From Aequorivita sinensis (GTDB lineage Bacteria; Bacteroidota; Bacteroidia; Flavobacteriales; Flavobacteriaceae), in the NCBI RefSeq assembly GCF_006346335.1, contig NZ_VDMC01000002.1, positions 248,001-312,000 on the forward strand: a stretch of 64,000 bases of DNA, read 5' to 3'. Positions within the stretch are counted from its first letter, which is position 1, and each line of letters starts with the position of its first letter. A program made the translations under genes and the position numbers. The notes beneath the pieces were generated by a model. It did no database searches, was not told the origin of the DNA, and worked only from the letters and a program-made list of their open reading frames with translations. Below, one piece after another: positions 35,545-46,034 of this stretch.

Positions 35545-36048
35545 TTATTTCTTGTTGAGAATTAATATCCTAATCGCGAAAAAAATTGGAGTTGCAATTA
35601 ATAATATTGGAAATAAAGGTGTGAGATAGTTGTTGAGGTTATTTTCTACTTCAAGTCCGTCTAATAGAGACAATACTGTGACTGTAAAACATAAAAGCGC
35701 TATCAATAATCCTACTATTCGAAGCATTAGTGTTGCTTGCTTATAGTTATACCTAGCATTTTTATCATTAATTTCAGTGGGATAATTAAAAATCCAAGGA
35801 TATTGATTGAGTTTAAATACTGCGATAGTGATTATACCACAAATTATTGGACTCGTCCAAAGCAAATTTTTTGTTCCAAATCCATTTTCATCTTTTGAAG
35901 GCCAATTAAAGTGAATAGGAATCTTTTCAGGTAGTTGATTGTAAAAATATCCTATTAAAATTGCTGACCCTATTATTAGCAGAAATGTAAAAACTTCAAT
36001 AGACTTATCAATTGTAGTTTTCTCGATTTTAATTTTTGGACGCGTCAT
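35545..36048 (-). CDS. DUF1648-domain membrane protein
   Basis: 167 residues with about four hydrophobic segments. The region GYFYNQLPEKIPIHFNWPSKDENGFGTKN (about 28-56) is the DUF1648 signature (LPxxIPxHFxxxGxxDxxGxK). Members are membrane proteins sometimes next to sensors or immunity functions, with no established activity. It stands alone. Confidence 0.75.
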   Translation of the reverse strand: MTRPKIKIEKTTIDKSIEVFTFLLIIGSAILIGYFYNQLPEKIPIHFNWPSKDENGFGTKNLLWTSPIICGIITIAVFKLNQYPWIFNYPTEINDKNARYNYKQATLMLRIVGLLIALLCFTVTVLSLLDGLEVENNLNNYLTPLFPILLIATPIFFAIRILILNKK

Positions 36049-36239
36049 TTAAATAATTCAATTTTAAAAAAAGAAAACTTTGATTGCATGAATTTGATAT
36101 GTGTTTGTAAGGCTTATTAGAATAGCTAGAGTTATAGTTGTTATTTAACTTCTTACTAATTTATTACTAAAATAACATTTTATGGAGTAAATTAAATTTA
36201 ACTTTATAGAAATCGCTTTAAATAATTAAAAAAAATAAA

Positions 36240-36761
36240 ATGGAAAAGTTGTTTAGTATATCTAATTCCGAAGTTATTAGTATTGTAATAAGTGCCATAG
36301 CTGTTTATGTAGCTGTTATCATTTATACTAGAGTTTTTGGAAAGCGGAGTTTTAGTAAAATGTCAAGTTTTGATTTTGCAATGACGGTAGCCATTGGTTC
36401 TTTAATTGCTTCTACAATTCTTACTTCTAGTATTTCTATTTCTGAAGGAGTTTTAGGACTATTGATAGTTTATATATTACAATTAACGGCAGCTTATTTT
36501 CGGAGATTTGAGTTTTTTGCCAATACTATAGACAACACTCCTTTACTGCTAATGGATGGTTCTAATATACTTCATAAAAATTTAGCAAAGGCTAGAGTAA
36601 CAGAGGGAGATTTACGAGCAAAACTTCGCGAAGCAAATGTGCTGGAATTATCTCAAGTGCGAGCTGTAATATTTGAAACTACAGGGGATATAGCTGTGTT
36701 ACATACCGATAAAGAATCACAAGAAGTTGAGTCTTGGCTTTTAAAAGATGTGATGAAATAA
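36240..36761 (+). CDS. DUF421 (YetF-like) membrane protein
   Basis: 173 residues: three N-terminal hydrophobic segments (about 12-30, 45-62, 66-86), then a cytoplasmic domain. YTRVFGKRSFSKMSSFDFAMTVAIGSLIAS and PLLLMDGSNILHKNLAKARVTEGDLRAKLREANVLELSQVRAVIFETTGDIAVLH match the DUF421 family. The function is not established. It is convergent with the methyltransferase gene. Confidence 0.88.
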   Translation: MEKLFSISNSEVISIVISAIAVYVAVIIYTRVFGKRSFSKMSSFDFAMTVAIGSLIASTILTSSISISEGVLGLLIVYILQLTAAYFRRFEFFANTIDNTPLLLMDGSNILHKNLAKARVTEGDLRAKLREANVLELSQVRAVIFETTGDIAVLHTDKESQEVESWLLKDVMK

Positions 36762-36814
36762 ATTTCACGATAAATTTTTGTTTGAAAATACAACCGATTA
36801 ATATGAATCTTAAT

Positions 36815-37435
36815 TTATTTTTTTGAAACTATAATGACTCTAGCTGTTAGTTTTTCAGTAACCAAATTGTATTTATCGGTTATATATTCAATGGTTTTAG
36901 AAGTATATATAAACACGTGTGTGGGATCATTTCGGTAATACCAATTAGCGAAGTCTATATCTATGGTATACAAATGTGTCATTATATAAAGTCGTCCTTC
37001 TGGCTTTAATATTTTTAAAAGCATTTCAATTTCTTGCTTAGGATTGTAAAAATGTTCGAAAACTTCACAACTAAAAATGTAGTCATAACTATAATTGACG
37101 AAATCTTCATTAAGATTAAAGTACGGGTCATGAAGAATTACCTGATACCCATTATCCATAAGTTGTTTTGAGATTACAGGGCCTGTTCCGCAGCCGTAGT
37201 CCAAACCAAGTTCCTCTGGACTTTGATTTTCTAAAATAGCAGTTGTAATTGGCGAAGTAAATTTTTGGTAACCAGGATTATCTATATCGTTGTTGTGTTC
37301 TTTATAACGCTCCTTCTCTTCTTCACTATTTAAATAATACTTTTTATGCTTAACATAGGCGCCACAACAATCACAAATAAAATAAAATTCATCTACCTTA
37401 TTGTGTAGTGTCGTATTGCAAAGTGTACATTCCAT
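36815..37435 (-). CDS. SAM-dependent methyltransferase with zinc ribbon
   Basis: 206 residues. An N-terminal CxxC...CxxC pair (CTLCNTTL, residues 3-10, and CDCCGAYVK) suggests a zinc ribbon. A class I methyltransferase domain follows with motif I LGLDYGCGTGPVISKQL and later DYIFSCEVFEHFYNPKQEI and ILKPEGRLYIMTH. The substrate is unknown; the ribbon suggests binding to nucleic acid or a protein target (inference). It is monocistronic. Confidence 0.85.
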   Translation of the reverse strand: MECTLCNTTLHNKVDEFYFICDCCGAYVKHKKYYLNSEEEKERYKEHNNDIDNPGYQKFTSPITTAILENQSPEELGLDYGCGTGPVISKQLMDNGYQVILHDPYFNLNEDFVNYSYDYIFSCEVFEHFYNPKQEIEMLLKILKPEGRLYIMTHLYTIDIDFANWYYRNDPTHVFIYTSKTIEYITDKYNLVTEKLTARVIIVSKK

Positions 37436-37617
37436 TTAGCAAATTTTATAATTAACTAAATCTTGCGAGATTCAACGGATAAATTCGAAATTCAACAATT
37501 TACACAATTATTTTCACACCATATAGAAAGAAATTAGACACATAGCAATCTGAAGAATACCTTAAGTTTAATGTGACCGATATCTTCAATTATTTTATAA
37601 ATAATTCATCAAACCTC

Positions 37618-37992
37618 TTAACTTAATTCAGTCATTTTCTTTCCAACGTGGGTCATTACTTCACCAAATTCTTTTGAAGGACTAAATTCAATTACCTTTA
37701 AATCTTCTTGAACAATTGCAGTATGTCCATTTGGTAAATAATAAACATCACCCTCCGAAAGAATTTCCTCCTTTCCATTGTCGTATTTTACGAGTAAATT
37801 ACCACTTAACACATAACCCCAATGCGGACAATGACAGCTGTTATTATCCAAACCATTAAGTAAAGGTGTAAAATCCGTTCCTTTAGGTAACTCGTTAAAA
37901 CAAACGGACATTCCTCCTAAGTTTTCTATTGTTCTCATTACAGTACCTGGTCCTTCCATTGTTACAGGAATATTCTTTTTGTTGATTTTCAT
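37618..37992 (-). CDS. small cupin-domain protein
   Basis: 124 residues with one cupin barrel: CHCPHWGYVLSGNLLVKYDNGKEEILSEGDVYYLPNGHTAIV contains the G-H spaced ligand and loop pattern of the fold. There is no signal peptide. A Cys-His cluster (NNSCHCPHWG) could bind metal. The function is unknown and no informative neighbour exists. Confidence 0.75.
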   Translation of the reverse strand: MKINKKNIPVTMEGPGTVMRTIENLGGMSVCFNELPKGTDFTPLLNGLDNNSCHCPHWGYVLSGNLLVKYDNGKEEILSEGDVYYLPNGHTAIVQEDLKVIEFSPSKEFGEVMTHVGKKMTELS

Positions 37993-38508
37993 GGCTATTC
38001 ATTTATTGGATTAATATTATTAATCACGTGAGTACTACAAACAAAATTGTAGCATCACAGCGAATTAATTTTATATAATATGGGCACTAACTTATTGAGG
38101 AATTTTGCACTAGGAAAGGAGAAAAAGCAATTTGCTTATTTCAAATATATTGAAATTATTTTGTTTTTTTATAAACTTTTAGCCTAAAAATTACTGTTTA
38201 TCAGATATTTACCTTGAACATTACTTATATATTCAATTTTATTTAAAAGTTGAATTTACCTAATCTGACTTGTTCATACAAATTTTACAACAGATAAATT
38301 CGTTTCGAAATTGATCTTCCATTTTGATTTTTATACATCTTTTTTGGTTCTCAAAAATTAAAATTTTTGGTGTGAAAATACTTTCCAAAACAATTTAGAC
38401 TTTATAAATGATGACCTTTTTATAGTTTTTCGATAGTTGGTTGTAATGGATAATTATTGAATACCATTTTCAGTTTGAACCAATTTTTAACCAATAAATT
38501 CAATCACT
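37993..38508. other. long intergenic region before the FHA operon
   Basis: 516 AT-rich bases between divergent genes. It must hold promoters for the cupin gene and the FHA-PP2C-kinase operon, but I see no clear TTG...TAnnTTTG pair, leader peptide or terminator. A long 5' UTR for the operon cannot be excluded. Confidence 0.4.
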
Positions 38509-40182
38509 ATGAATAATCAAGCCAATTTTCTTTTAATACGTCACATTGCAGGCTCTAAGAAAGGACAAGTAGAAAGCTTCACTATTTCCAAAAACCTAGA
38601 AGTTAAAATAGGACGAGGATTAGATAACGATGTAAGTTTTGATCCAGTTAAGGAAGATACTATTAGTCGAAATCACTGCCATATATCTCAAGACAGTGAA
38701 AACCCTGAACGTTTCTTCATTTCTGATAGTCAGAGTAAGAATGGGACGTTTGTAAATGAAGTTCTCATTACAAAAAAGACCGAACTATTTGCTGGGGATA
38801 TTATAAAGCTTGGAAAAGAAGGCCCATCATTTGAATTCGACCTTGATCCTCGTCCAAAACTGCATATAAAAAGCACTCGAGTTATAGACACAACCGTAGC
38901 AAAAGAAACCAAAGTTCATACTACTACTAATTTGCCAAAAGCTACTTCAGAAAAAAAACAGCCGAAAAAAGATGGTGTTGGAAAAAATACTATGCAGCAT
39001 ATGATTCGCGAATCTGAAAAGAAAAATAAGACCGGCCTTCTAATCACATTAACTGCTATTTTATTGTTAGTTTCAACTGGAGGATATTTATTATATCAAA
39101 AACAGAGCGTTAAGGAAATTGTTCACGTTAGAGAACCAAAAACCACCTTCACTCCTACCGAAATTGCCAAGGCAAATAATGAAAAAGTAGTTTATATAGA
39201 ATTTGCTTGGAAACTCACGAATACTGAATCTAGTGAAGAAATGTATCACGTTTATTATCCTGTTATAAAGGATAAGCAAATTATTGGACACAGAGGTGCA
39301 TATTTTCAAAATCAACAAGGACAAATCGAGCCTTTATTAGTTACAAAAGGTGACTATTTAAAAGGATTTGGCAATACTCAAGGCATAGAACTTGACATTA
39401 TTGCGAGTTCAGGTATGGGCAGTGGCTTTGTTATAGACGAACGCGGGTTTATTGCAACAAATCGACACGTAGCTACTAGTTGGCTTACAAGGTTTCAATT
39501 TCAAGAATACGCTTTCCCGGGAGTACTAATGGAGACAGATAAAAACGGACAATTCGCACCTTCTTGGGAGAAACAAGTAACAAGAGAAATGGTAGGTAGC
39601 TGGGTTCCTGGGAATGATAGAAAATACACTGGGATAAATACTTATTTAGATGTAACATTTGCCAATAATTCACAAAGAACACCAGCACAGATTGTCCGAA
39701 TTTCCTCTACTCACGACATCGCTATGATTAAAATTGATTTACCTGAATCTTTACCTAAAGTAGAACTTTATGATAATTATAATGAAATTCAACCCGGTGA
39801 TCCTGCCATTGTTATGGGATATCCAGGGCTTGCACCTAACCAATTAGTGCTTAAGCGCTCACAAGATTATTTTAATTCCAATCCAAATATTTCAACGGTA
39901 CCAGTTCCCACTATAAGTACAGGAAATGTAGGAAGAATGGTTCGTGGAAGTGAAAGAAATGAAAAAATTGATGATTATCGGTCTTCCTTAGGTGACTATT
40001 ACCAGCTTACTATCAACTCTACAGGAGGAGGAAATAGCGGTGGACCTATGTTTGATGATAAGGGACGTGTAGTAGGTGTATATAGCGCCGGAACAACAGA
40101 TGGAAGAGGAAATGCTATTAGTTTTTCAGTTCCGATTAAGTATGTAATGGAATTAATGGGCCGTCAGCAGGTTATTAAATAA
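38509..40182 (+). CDS. FHA domain-transmembrane-trypsin-like protease fusion
   Basis: 557 residues. N-terminal FHA domain (about 8-112) with the phosphothreonine-binding GR (36-37), SRNH (53-56) and NGT (78-80). One membrane helix (175-196), then a trypsin-like domain with catalytic His320 (TNRHVA), Asp403 (STHDIAMIKID) and Ser510 (GGGNSGGPMF). The expected topology is FHA in the cytoplasm and protease in the periplasm. It is first in an operon with a PP2C phosphatase and a Ser/Thr kinase, so phosphothreonine recognition may control the protease across the membrane (inference). Confidence 0.9.
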   Translation: MNNQANFLLIRHIAGSKKGQVESFTISKNLEVKIGRGLDNDVSFDPVKEDTISRNHCHISQDSENPERFFISDSQSKNGTFVNEVLITKKTELFAGDIIKLGKEGPSFEFDLDPRPKLHIKSTRVIDTTVAKETKVHTTTNLPKATSEKKQPKKDGVGKNTMQHMIRESEKKNKTGLLITLTAILLLVSTGGYLLYQKQSVKEIVHVREPKTTFTPTEIAKANNEKVVYIEFAWKLTNTESSEEMYHVYYPVIKDKQIIGHRGAYFQNQQGQIEPLLVTKGDYLKGFGNTQGIELDIIASSGMGSGFVIDERGFIATNRHVATSWLTRFQFQEYAFPGVLMETDKNGQFAPSWEKQVTREMVGSWVPGNDRKYTGINTYLDVTFANNSQRTPAQIVRISSTHDIAMIKIDLPESLPKVELYDNYNEIQPGDPAIVMGYPGLAPNQLVLKRSQDYFNSNPNISTVPVPTISTGNVGRMVRGSERNEKIDDYRSSLGDYYQLTINSTGGGNSGGPMFDDKGRVVGVYSAGTTDGRGNAISFSVPIKYVMELMGRQQVIK

Positions 40183-40243
40183 CTTCTTTAAAACGACAAA
40201 CATTAGGTACTTACTTTCACCTTTCCACTAATTCTATTTTAAT

Positions 40244-41143
40244 ATGGTGATAGCAAGTAACTGGCAATTAACAAAAATAATTATGAGGTTTTTCTTTTCA
40301 AATAATAAAAATAAGGTTGCTAATTCCACTGTAAAAAACATTAGAAATAGTGGAAGTTTTTGCAATGTCTATACTGTTTCAGAAACTGGTCCTGTACGTG
40401 ACCACAACGAAGACTCCATTGCATATTCTTATCCCGAAAACAACCAAAAAAATCTAATTGCTGTAGTAGCAGATGGTATGGGCGGACATAATGCAGGTGA
40501 TGTTGCTAGCAAGATGGCGTGTGATATATTGCTCGAATATTGTTTAAAATATTGGGAAAAATATACTCCAGAAAAATTGTTGCAAAAAGCATTTAAAAAT
40601 GCACATAAAGAAATAGTTGAAACTGGCGAAGGGAATCCAGAACAACAAGGAATGGGTACTACTGCAACTTCAGTGATAATACAGCGTAATGTTTGTTATA
40701 TCGGCCATATTGGTGATAGTCGTATTTATCTTTTACGTAATGGAAGCTTAACACAATTAAGTAAAGACCATACACTAGTTAACCAGATGTTTGAAGATGG
40801 TGATATTACATTGCAAGAACGGGATAATCATCCAATGAAAAATGTGCTATTGCAGGCCTTAGGAACTACAACAAATATACAACCTCAAATTACATCCAAT
40901 GGCTGGAAAGTATTGGAAGGTGACCGGATTTTTATGTGCTCTGATGGAGTAACAGATGTATTTAGTGATGGTGACATAAAAGATTTGCTTTCAATGAGCC
41001 AAGCAGAGTTTGTTTTGGAGTGTTTAAGTTGTACTGCCATAACTAGAAATGTATCAGATAATTTTTCCGCATTGCTCATAGAGATCACTTCTATAAATCG
41101 AACCAATCCTTCAAAAACTAAAGAACAAAATGTAATATTATGA
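40244..41143 (+). CDS. PP2C-type Ser/Thr phosphatase
   Basis: 299 residues. Metal and catalytic motifs of bacterial PP2C: RDHNEDS (52-58), ADGMGGHNAGDVAS (76-89), GMGTTATSVII, HIGDSRIYLLR, LSKDHTLVNQMFEDG, FMCSDGVTD and VSDNFSALLIEI. It dephosphorylates Ser/Thr phosphoproteins, most likely the products of the kinase next door. A later Met at 40283 (MRFFFSNNK) is an alternative start. Its TGA overlaps the kinase ATG by four bases, so the two are translationally coupled. Confidence 0.93.
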   Translation: MVIASNWQLTKIIMRFFFSNNKNKVANSTVKNIRNSGSFCNVYTVSETGPVRDHNEDSIAYSYPENNQKNLIAVVADGMGGHNAGDVASKMACDILLEYCLKYWEKYTPEKLLQKAFKNAHKEIVETGEGNPEQQGMGTTATSVIIQRNVCYIGHIGDSRIYLLRNGSLTQLSKDHTLVNQMFEDGDITLQERDNHPMKNVLLQALGTTTNIQPQITSNGWKVLEGDRIFMCSDGVTDVFSDGDIKDLLSMSQAEFVLECLSCTAITRNVSDNFSALLIEITSINRTNPSKTKEQNVIL

Positions 41144-42870
41144 GCATACTAGGTAGTCAATATGAGGTTATTCAAAAGCTTGGTGAAGGCGGAATGGGTG
41201 TTGTTTATCTCGCAAGAGATACTATGATTCAAAGATTAGTTGCCATTAAGCAGCTTCATCGCGATGGGGGTTCAGAGGACGAAAGTTTAGGTGAACGATT
41301 TCAAGCCGAAGCACTAGCGTTAGCAAAACTAAATCACCCTAATATTACTCACCTCTATTCATTTATTCCAAAGGAAGATACCTATTGGATGATTATGGAA
41401 TATGTTGAGGGAAAAACCCTGGAAGATTGGTTAAAAATTCATCAAAAAATCACACATCAACTCGCAGCTAGTATTGCGGTGCAAATTCTTGATGGTTTAG
41501 AACACGCACATCGCAAGGGAATTATTCACCGAGATATAAAACCTGCTAATGTGATGATTAATGAAGATGGAGAAGTTAAAATCATGGATTTTGGAATTGC
41601 CAGAATCCGTAATGCCCAACGAATTACCAGTCACGGTAAGTCTGTAGGAACCTTAGAGTATATGGCTCCAGAACAAATTCAAGGCCACGAGGGAGATGAA
41701 CGTATTGACGTTTATGCTGTAGGTAATATTTTATACGAAATGTTAAGCGGTAGTACACCGTTCCAAAGTGACACCGATTATCGATTGATGAAAGATAAGT
41801 TAGAAAAACAAGCTGAATCCATAATACAATATAATCCTACAGTCCCTGTCTCCTTTGAAAAGATCATTTTTAAAGCCCTTCAACGCAATCCTAATAAGAG
41901 ATACAAATCGGCATTGGAAATGAAAATTGCCATTGAAAAAAATCTTGGTTCCTCTCTTTTAGATCAATCTACACTTACCGAAGTGCTACAAGCATCTCAG
42001 GTTTTTACTGAACCTCAAAAAGGAAGTGAAATAATATCTGTAAATAATATTTTAGCTCGTGCAAAATCCATCTCAGGAAGGTTTAAGGTGCCAAAGGCAA
42101 CCAAAGTAAACAAGTCATTATTATTACTGGGAGTCTCTGTTTTATTTTGTGCAATTTTATTGATTTGGGGTGGTGGTACAGATAAGGAAATAATTGCAGA
42201 AGAAACTCCTGAGGCGTCTGAAGTAACCTGGACAGAACCTGAGGAAAGCCCTCAAGAAGTGGTATTAAACCAAGCTTCTAGCGAATTTGAAGAAACACCA
42301 AATGATATGTACAAGCGTATTATTAAAAATACAGAAGTAATTCCTGAAGCTAAAGAAGAAATAAAAAAAGATATCAGCCAACCAACGAATCGTAAACCAT
42401 CAAATCCGCCAAAAAAAAAGAGTGAACCAAAACCATCAACTATTCCTGAAAAAACAGAGAAGAAAGAAAGCAAGGTTGAAAAACCAGTAATTCCAAACAC
42501 TCCCGTTGATGTTCCTGCAGGAAAAATTATTAGTATTACCTTAAAAGAAGATTTAAGTTCGGAAGAAAAAGAGCGAGATGGAAAACAAATCCGACTTATT
42601 TGCAATGAAGATGTTGTTGCCGAAAATAGAGTAATTATTAAAAAAGGAGCCGAAGTTACAGGAAAGATTGTCGATGTTGTTGAATCGACACATAGTAGAA
42701 AAAAAGCTTTAATTGGTTTTGTAATTCAATATGTAGAAGCCGTTGATGGTAGTAAAGTTAAATTAAAATCTAGACGCTATCGTTTATATGCCGATACCCC
42801 TGGGATTCCTGTGAAATATAAAACTGGTGAAATATTTGAAGCAAAATTAAGAGGTGGCAGAGTGCAATAG
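41140..42870 (+). CDS. transmembrane Ser/Thr protein kinase
   Basis: 576 residues. Cytoplasmic Hanks-type kinase domain (about 8-270): GEGGMGVVYLARD loop, Lys37 in VAIKQL, HRDIKPANVMI (Asp132), DFGIAR (Asp150) and the MAPEQI site. A membrane helix follows (326-345), then a Pro/Glu/Lys-rich linker and a C-terminal extracytoplasmic beta-domain (about 460-576, VPAGKIISITLKEDLSS and KKGAEVTGKIVDV) of the type seen in secretion/conjugation wall-spanning proteins. It is probably the sensor-kinase of the FHA/PP2C module. The ligand is unknown. Confidence 0.93.
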   Translation: MSILGSQYEVIQKLGEGGMGVVYLARDTMIQRLVAIKQLHRDGGSEDESLGERFQAEALALAKLNHPNITHLYSFIPKEDTYWMIMEYVEGKTLEDWLKIHQKITHQLAASIAVQILDGLEHAHRKGIIHRDIKPANVMINEDGEVKIMDFGIARIRNAQRITSHGKSVGTLEYMAPEQIQGHEGDERIDVYAVGNILYEMLSGSTPFQSDTDYRLMKDKLEKQAESIIQYNPTVPVSFEKIIFKALQRNPNKRYKSALEMKIAIEKNLGSSLLDQSTLTEVLQASQVFTEPQKGSEIISVNNILARAKSISGRFKVPKATKVNKSLLLLGVSVLFCAILLIWGGGTDKEIIAEETPEASEVTWTEPEESPQEVVLNQASSEFEETPNDMYKRIIKNTEVIPEAKEEIKKDISQPTNRKPSNPPKKKSEPKPSTIPEKTEKKESKVEKPVIPNTPVDVPAGKIISITLKEDLSSEEKERDGKQIRLICNEDVVAENRVIIKKGAEVTGKIVDVVESTHSRKKALIGFVIQYVEAVDGSKVKLKSRRYRLYADTPGIPVKYKTGEIFEAKLRGGRVQ

Positions 42871-42995
42871 ATAAATTAAAAGCACAATCTTTATGTCTAT
42901 GTCGTTACCAATTCCAATGCATATTATTGGTGTTTAAAACATTTGTGCTTTGTTTGTTTCTTAAGCTCCTTCTTTAAAAAGTGTGTTTGTTACTA

Positions 42996-45900
42996 TTACT
43001 GCACCACCTCTAAAATGGAATACCCCAAACTCCCCTTCTCCAATTTAATCTGGGTTGTTATCCTTTCTTTTAAGGCACTTACGTGTGAAATCACTCCAAC
43101 CGACTTATCGCCTTCATTTTGCATTTTCTCAAGAATCGTAATGGCTTGATCTAAGGTTTCAGGATCTAAAGTTCCAAAACCTTCGTCTATAAACAAGGAT
43201 TCAATTTTTACGTTTCTAGCAGCTATATCAGACAAAGCAAAGGCCATTGCCAAGCTCACTAAAAATGTTTCTCCTCCTGATAAAGTGCGAACAGAACGAC
43301 GAGCGTTCCCCATATACTTATCAAAAACCTTAAGCGTATCACTTTTTTCTGCTTCTTCAGGTGTTGGGATATCTAGTAAATAACGATCACTAAAATCTGA
43401 AAGACGCTTGTTGGCAAAACCTATAAGCTGCTCTAAAGTGAGATCCTGAACAAAATTTGAAAACTTGTTTCCAGTTGCATCCCCAATTAAATCGTTCATA
43501 GATTTCCAAAGAGCCAAATCTTTCTTTAAAAGGTTTAATTCGTCAATTACTTTTTGTTGACGCTTCTTGTTATTTTCATCGTCTTCCAAGCTTTGGGTTA
43601 ACTTCCCAATACTAATAGAAAGTGTATCCCAATGATTTTTAGACTCTTCAAACAAGGAAGTTAAAGCTTCGATTGAAAGCTTAGTATCATCTTTATCAGT
43701 CAATTCTTTTATCCTTTTTACCAACTCATTTTCTTTTACAGAAATACTTGTGTGGCGTTCTTTAAGCTCATTTTCTCGTTTTCTAATCTTATTAGCTCGA
43801 TCTTCTTGTATAATTGATTTTCGCAATACTTCGATATTTTCTAAGCCTTCCTTTACAAGTATTTGTTTTAAATCTGCTTCCCTCTTAGATTTCTCTGAAG
43901 TTGTGTTTTTTATTTTGTCATTATTTTCCTGAAGCTGTTTAGCAATTGCCAAGATGTTGGAAACAGCTTGTGTGAGTTGAGTTGATAAAGTATTGGATTC
44001 TTTATTGATATCCTGCCCTTTATAGAGTGAACTTCGCTCTTTATTTAGATTTAAATATTGTTTTAAAGCAGTTTCCCATTGATTAAGACTCGTTCCAATA
44101 TCCTTTAAAACTTCAGCTGCCTGAAAAGCATTTTTCGATGCCTCCATTTGCTTAATGGTTTTAGCTAATGCCATTCGTTTGCTTTTAAGAATTTTAAGGT
44201 CGTCCTTATAACTCCAGTCCAAACGATCTGCTAGATTTGAAAGCACTTTCAAATTAGTTGCTTCTTCCTTCTTTAGAACTTCTATATCATTGGTAATATT
44301 CGTGATTTCCTTTAAATGATATTTATTCTTTTCGTTTAAAGCAATTAATAAATCAGATTTGGTTTTAAGTGAATCCTTCTTTTGCTTTAGTAGCTCTTCC
44401 TTGGCGTCAAAGTACGGCTCCTCAGAAGCGTATGGGTGGTGTATGGAGCCACAAAGTGGACAAGGCTCCTCTGGGTTCAATTGTTGACGGTATTCCTCTA
44501 AACTTTGATGTTTGCGCTGTTGCTCTAATTTTTTCTCTAAAATTTCAACATCCTTTTTTAAATCAATTACATCTTTTTCTTGAGAAGTTATAGCATTGTT
44601 ATCATGCTCTAGTTTTTCCTTTATCGATTTAAGTTTGTCATTCTGACCTTTGATATTAGTTTGAACTTTTAGTAACTGTTCTTTTTTAGTGAGGAATTCT
44701 CCAGCTTTCTCGTGATTTTGTCGAGCAGATTCTAAGGTATTATTTAACTCTTCTATACCTCCAACTCCTGAATTATCAATGCTTTCATTTATAGATTTCT
44801 CAAAAGCAGTAAACTGTGACTTAAACTGCTCAGGATTATCTGCATTCGAAAGTGAAAAGCCTAATTGTTTTATATTACGAACGTAGTTATTCAGCTGACT
44901 TTTATAGAGATTGGCTTCTCCATTTTTCTTTTCTTCTTCATTTTGTAAGGCAGCAATTTTTCCTCGGAATGCTTCCAGTTTACTATTAGCATTTTCTACA
45001 TCAACCGCTTCAAAAATCAATTCTGATACTTTATGCAAATAAGTTTTCTGTAACGACTCGGCTTCTTCCTTAGATTCCCGTAGTCCTTTTGTATATTCTT
45101 TAAGCTGATTTTCTTCTTTAACGATTAAATCAAACTCTCTTAAATTAACTGCGTATTTAGATAGTTTCTCGTGATTCTCTAATTCAACTTTAAAAGGCTT
45201 AAAAATTTCAACATCCTTTTTAAGTTCGGCTTTATCGACTTCAAGTTGTTTTTGTTCTTTTTGTGTATTTTGAAGTTCTTGCCTAGTTTTTATTTTTTCG
45301 GCTGCATCTTGGTAAGCCTTCTCAATTGCGGGTTTAGTTTTAATTAATGTTTTTAATTCATTTTTCTTCTCTGCAATAACTTCGGGACTTAATAATTCAA
45401 TTCCTTCAAGGCCAGCTTTTTTAAGTTCAATCTTTTTTTCAACTGACTTATACCGGAAATAAACAGCTTTTCCAATTTCACGATAGGATTTAGCTCCAGT
45501 TATATCTTCCAACAACTTGTTTCGCTCATTGCGCGGCGCTTGAAGCAATTTACTAAACTCCCCTTGCGATAATACCATAGCTTTAACAAACTGCTCGTAG
45601 CTTAAACCTATAATAACATTGTTTTTTTCAGGGGTTTTAGTGCCAGATTCTAGAATATGTCCAGTAGCAACCTCTACCAATTCCTGTTTTCGGGCATTTA
45701 AATTATTGTTTCTATTGCGTTCTATAGACCAATGGCTGCGATATTCCTTCCCATTTACTCGATATTCAACTTCTGCATAGCAACTCTTCATATTTCGAGT
45801 CATAATCCCCCCATCGTCTTCCAAAATTGAATTACTCACATTTTTATCAACACGAGCAATTCGATTATAAAGGGCCAAAGTTATTACATCTAATAATGTT

Positions 45901-46031
45901 GATTTTCCAGACCCTGTAGGTCCGGTAATAGCAAAAAGTCCAGCGTCTGCTAATATCCCCTCCCCAAAGTTAATTTCGTGCTCCCCTTTGAGGGAATGTA
46001 TATTTTCAAATCGTATTTTTAGAATTTTCAT
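42996..46031 (-). CDS. sbcC: exonuclease SbcC (Rad50-like)
   Basis: 1011 residues: ATPase head split around a long coiled coil. Walker A GPTGSGKS (37-44), zinc hook CPLC (about residue 520, PEEPCPLCGSIHHPY), signature LSGGETFLVSLAMAFALSD and Walker B SLFIDEGFGTLD near the C-terminus. With SbcD it processes hairpin and blocked DNA ends in the cytoplasm. It starts 3 bases after the sbcD stop. Confidence 0.95.
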   Translation of the reverse strand: MKILKIRFENIHSLKGEHEINFGEGILADAGLFAITGPTGSGKSTLLDVITLALYNRIARVDKNVSNSILEDDGGIMTRNMKSCYAEVEYRVNGKEYRSHWSIERNRNNNLNARKQELVEVATGHILESGTKTPEKNNVIIGLSYEQFVKAMVLSQGEFSKLLQAPRNERNKLLEDITGAKSYREIGKAVYFRYKSVEKKIELKKAGLEGIELLSPEVIAEKKNELKTLIKTKPAIEKAYQDAAEKIKTRQELQNTQKEQKQLEVDKAELKKDVEIFKPFKVELENHEKLSKYAVNLREFDLIVKEENQLKEYTKGLRESKEEAESLQKTYLHKVSELIFEAVDVENANSKLEAFRGKIAALQNEEEKKNGEANLYKSQLNNYVRNIKQLGFSLSNADNPEQFKSQFTAFEKSINESIDNSGVGGIEELNNTLESARQNHEKAGEFLTKKEQLLKVQTNIKGQNDKLKSIKEKLEHDNNAITSQEKDVIDLKKDVEILEKKLEQQRKHQSLEEYRQQLNPEEPCPLCGSIHHPYASEEPYFDAKEELLKQKKDSLKTKSDLLIALNEKNKYHLKEITNITNDIEVLKKEEATNLKVLSNLADRLDWSYKDDLKILKSKRMALAKTIKQMEASKNAFQAAEVLKDIGTSLNQWETALKQYLNLNKERSSLYKGQDINKESNTLSTQLTQAVSNILAIAKQLQENNDKIKNTTSEKSKREADLKQILVKEGLENIEVLRKSIIQEDRANKIRKRENELKERHTSISVKENELVKRIKELTDKDDTKLSIEALTSLFEESKNHWDTLSISIGKLTQSLEDDENNKKRQQKVIDELNLLKKDLALWKSMNDLIGDATGNKFSNFVQDLTLEQLIGFANKRLSDFSDRYLLDIPTPEEAEKSDTLKVFDKYMGNARRSVRTLSGGETFLVSLAMAFALSDIAARNVKIESLFIDEGFGTLDPETLDQAITILEKMQNEGDKSVGVISHVSALKERITTQIKLEKGSLGYSILEVVQ

Positions 46032-46034
46032 AGC

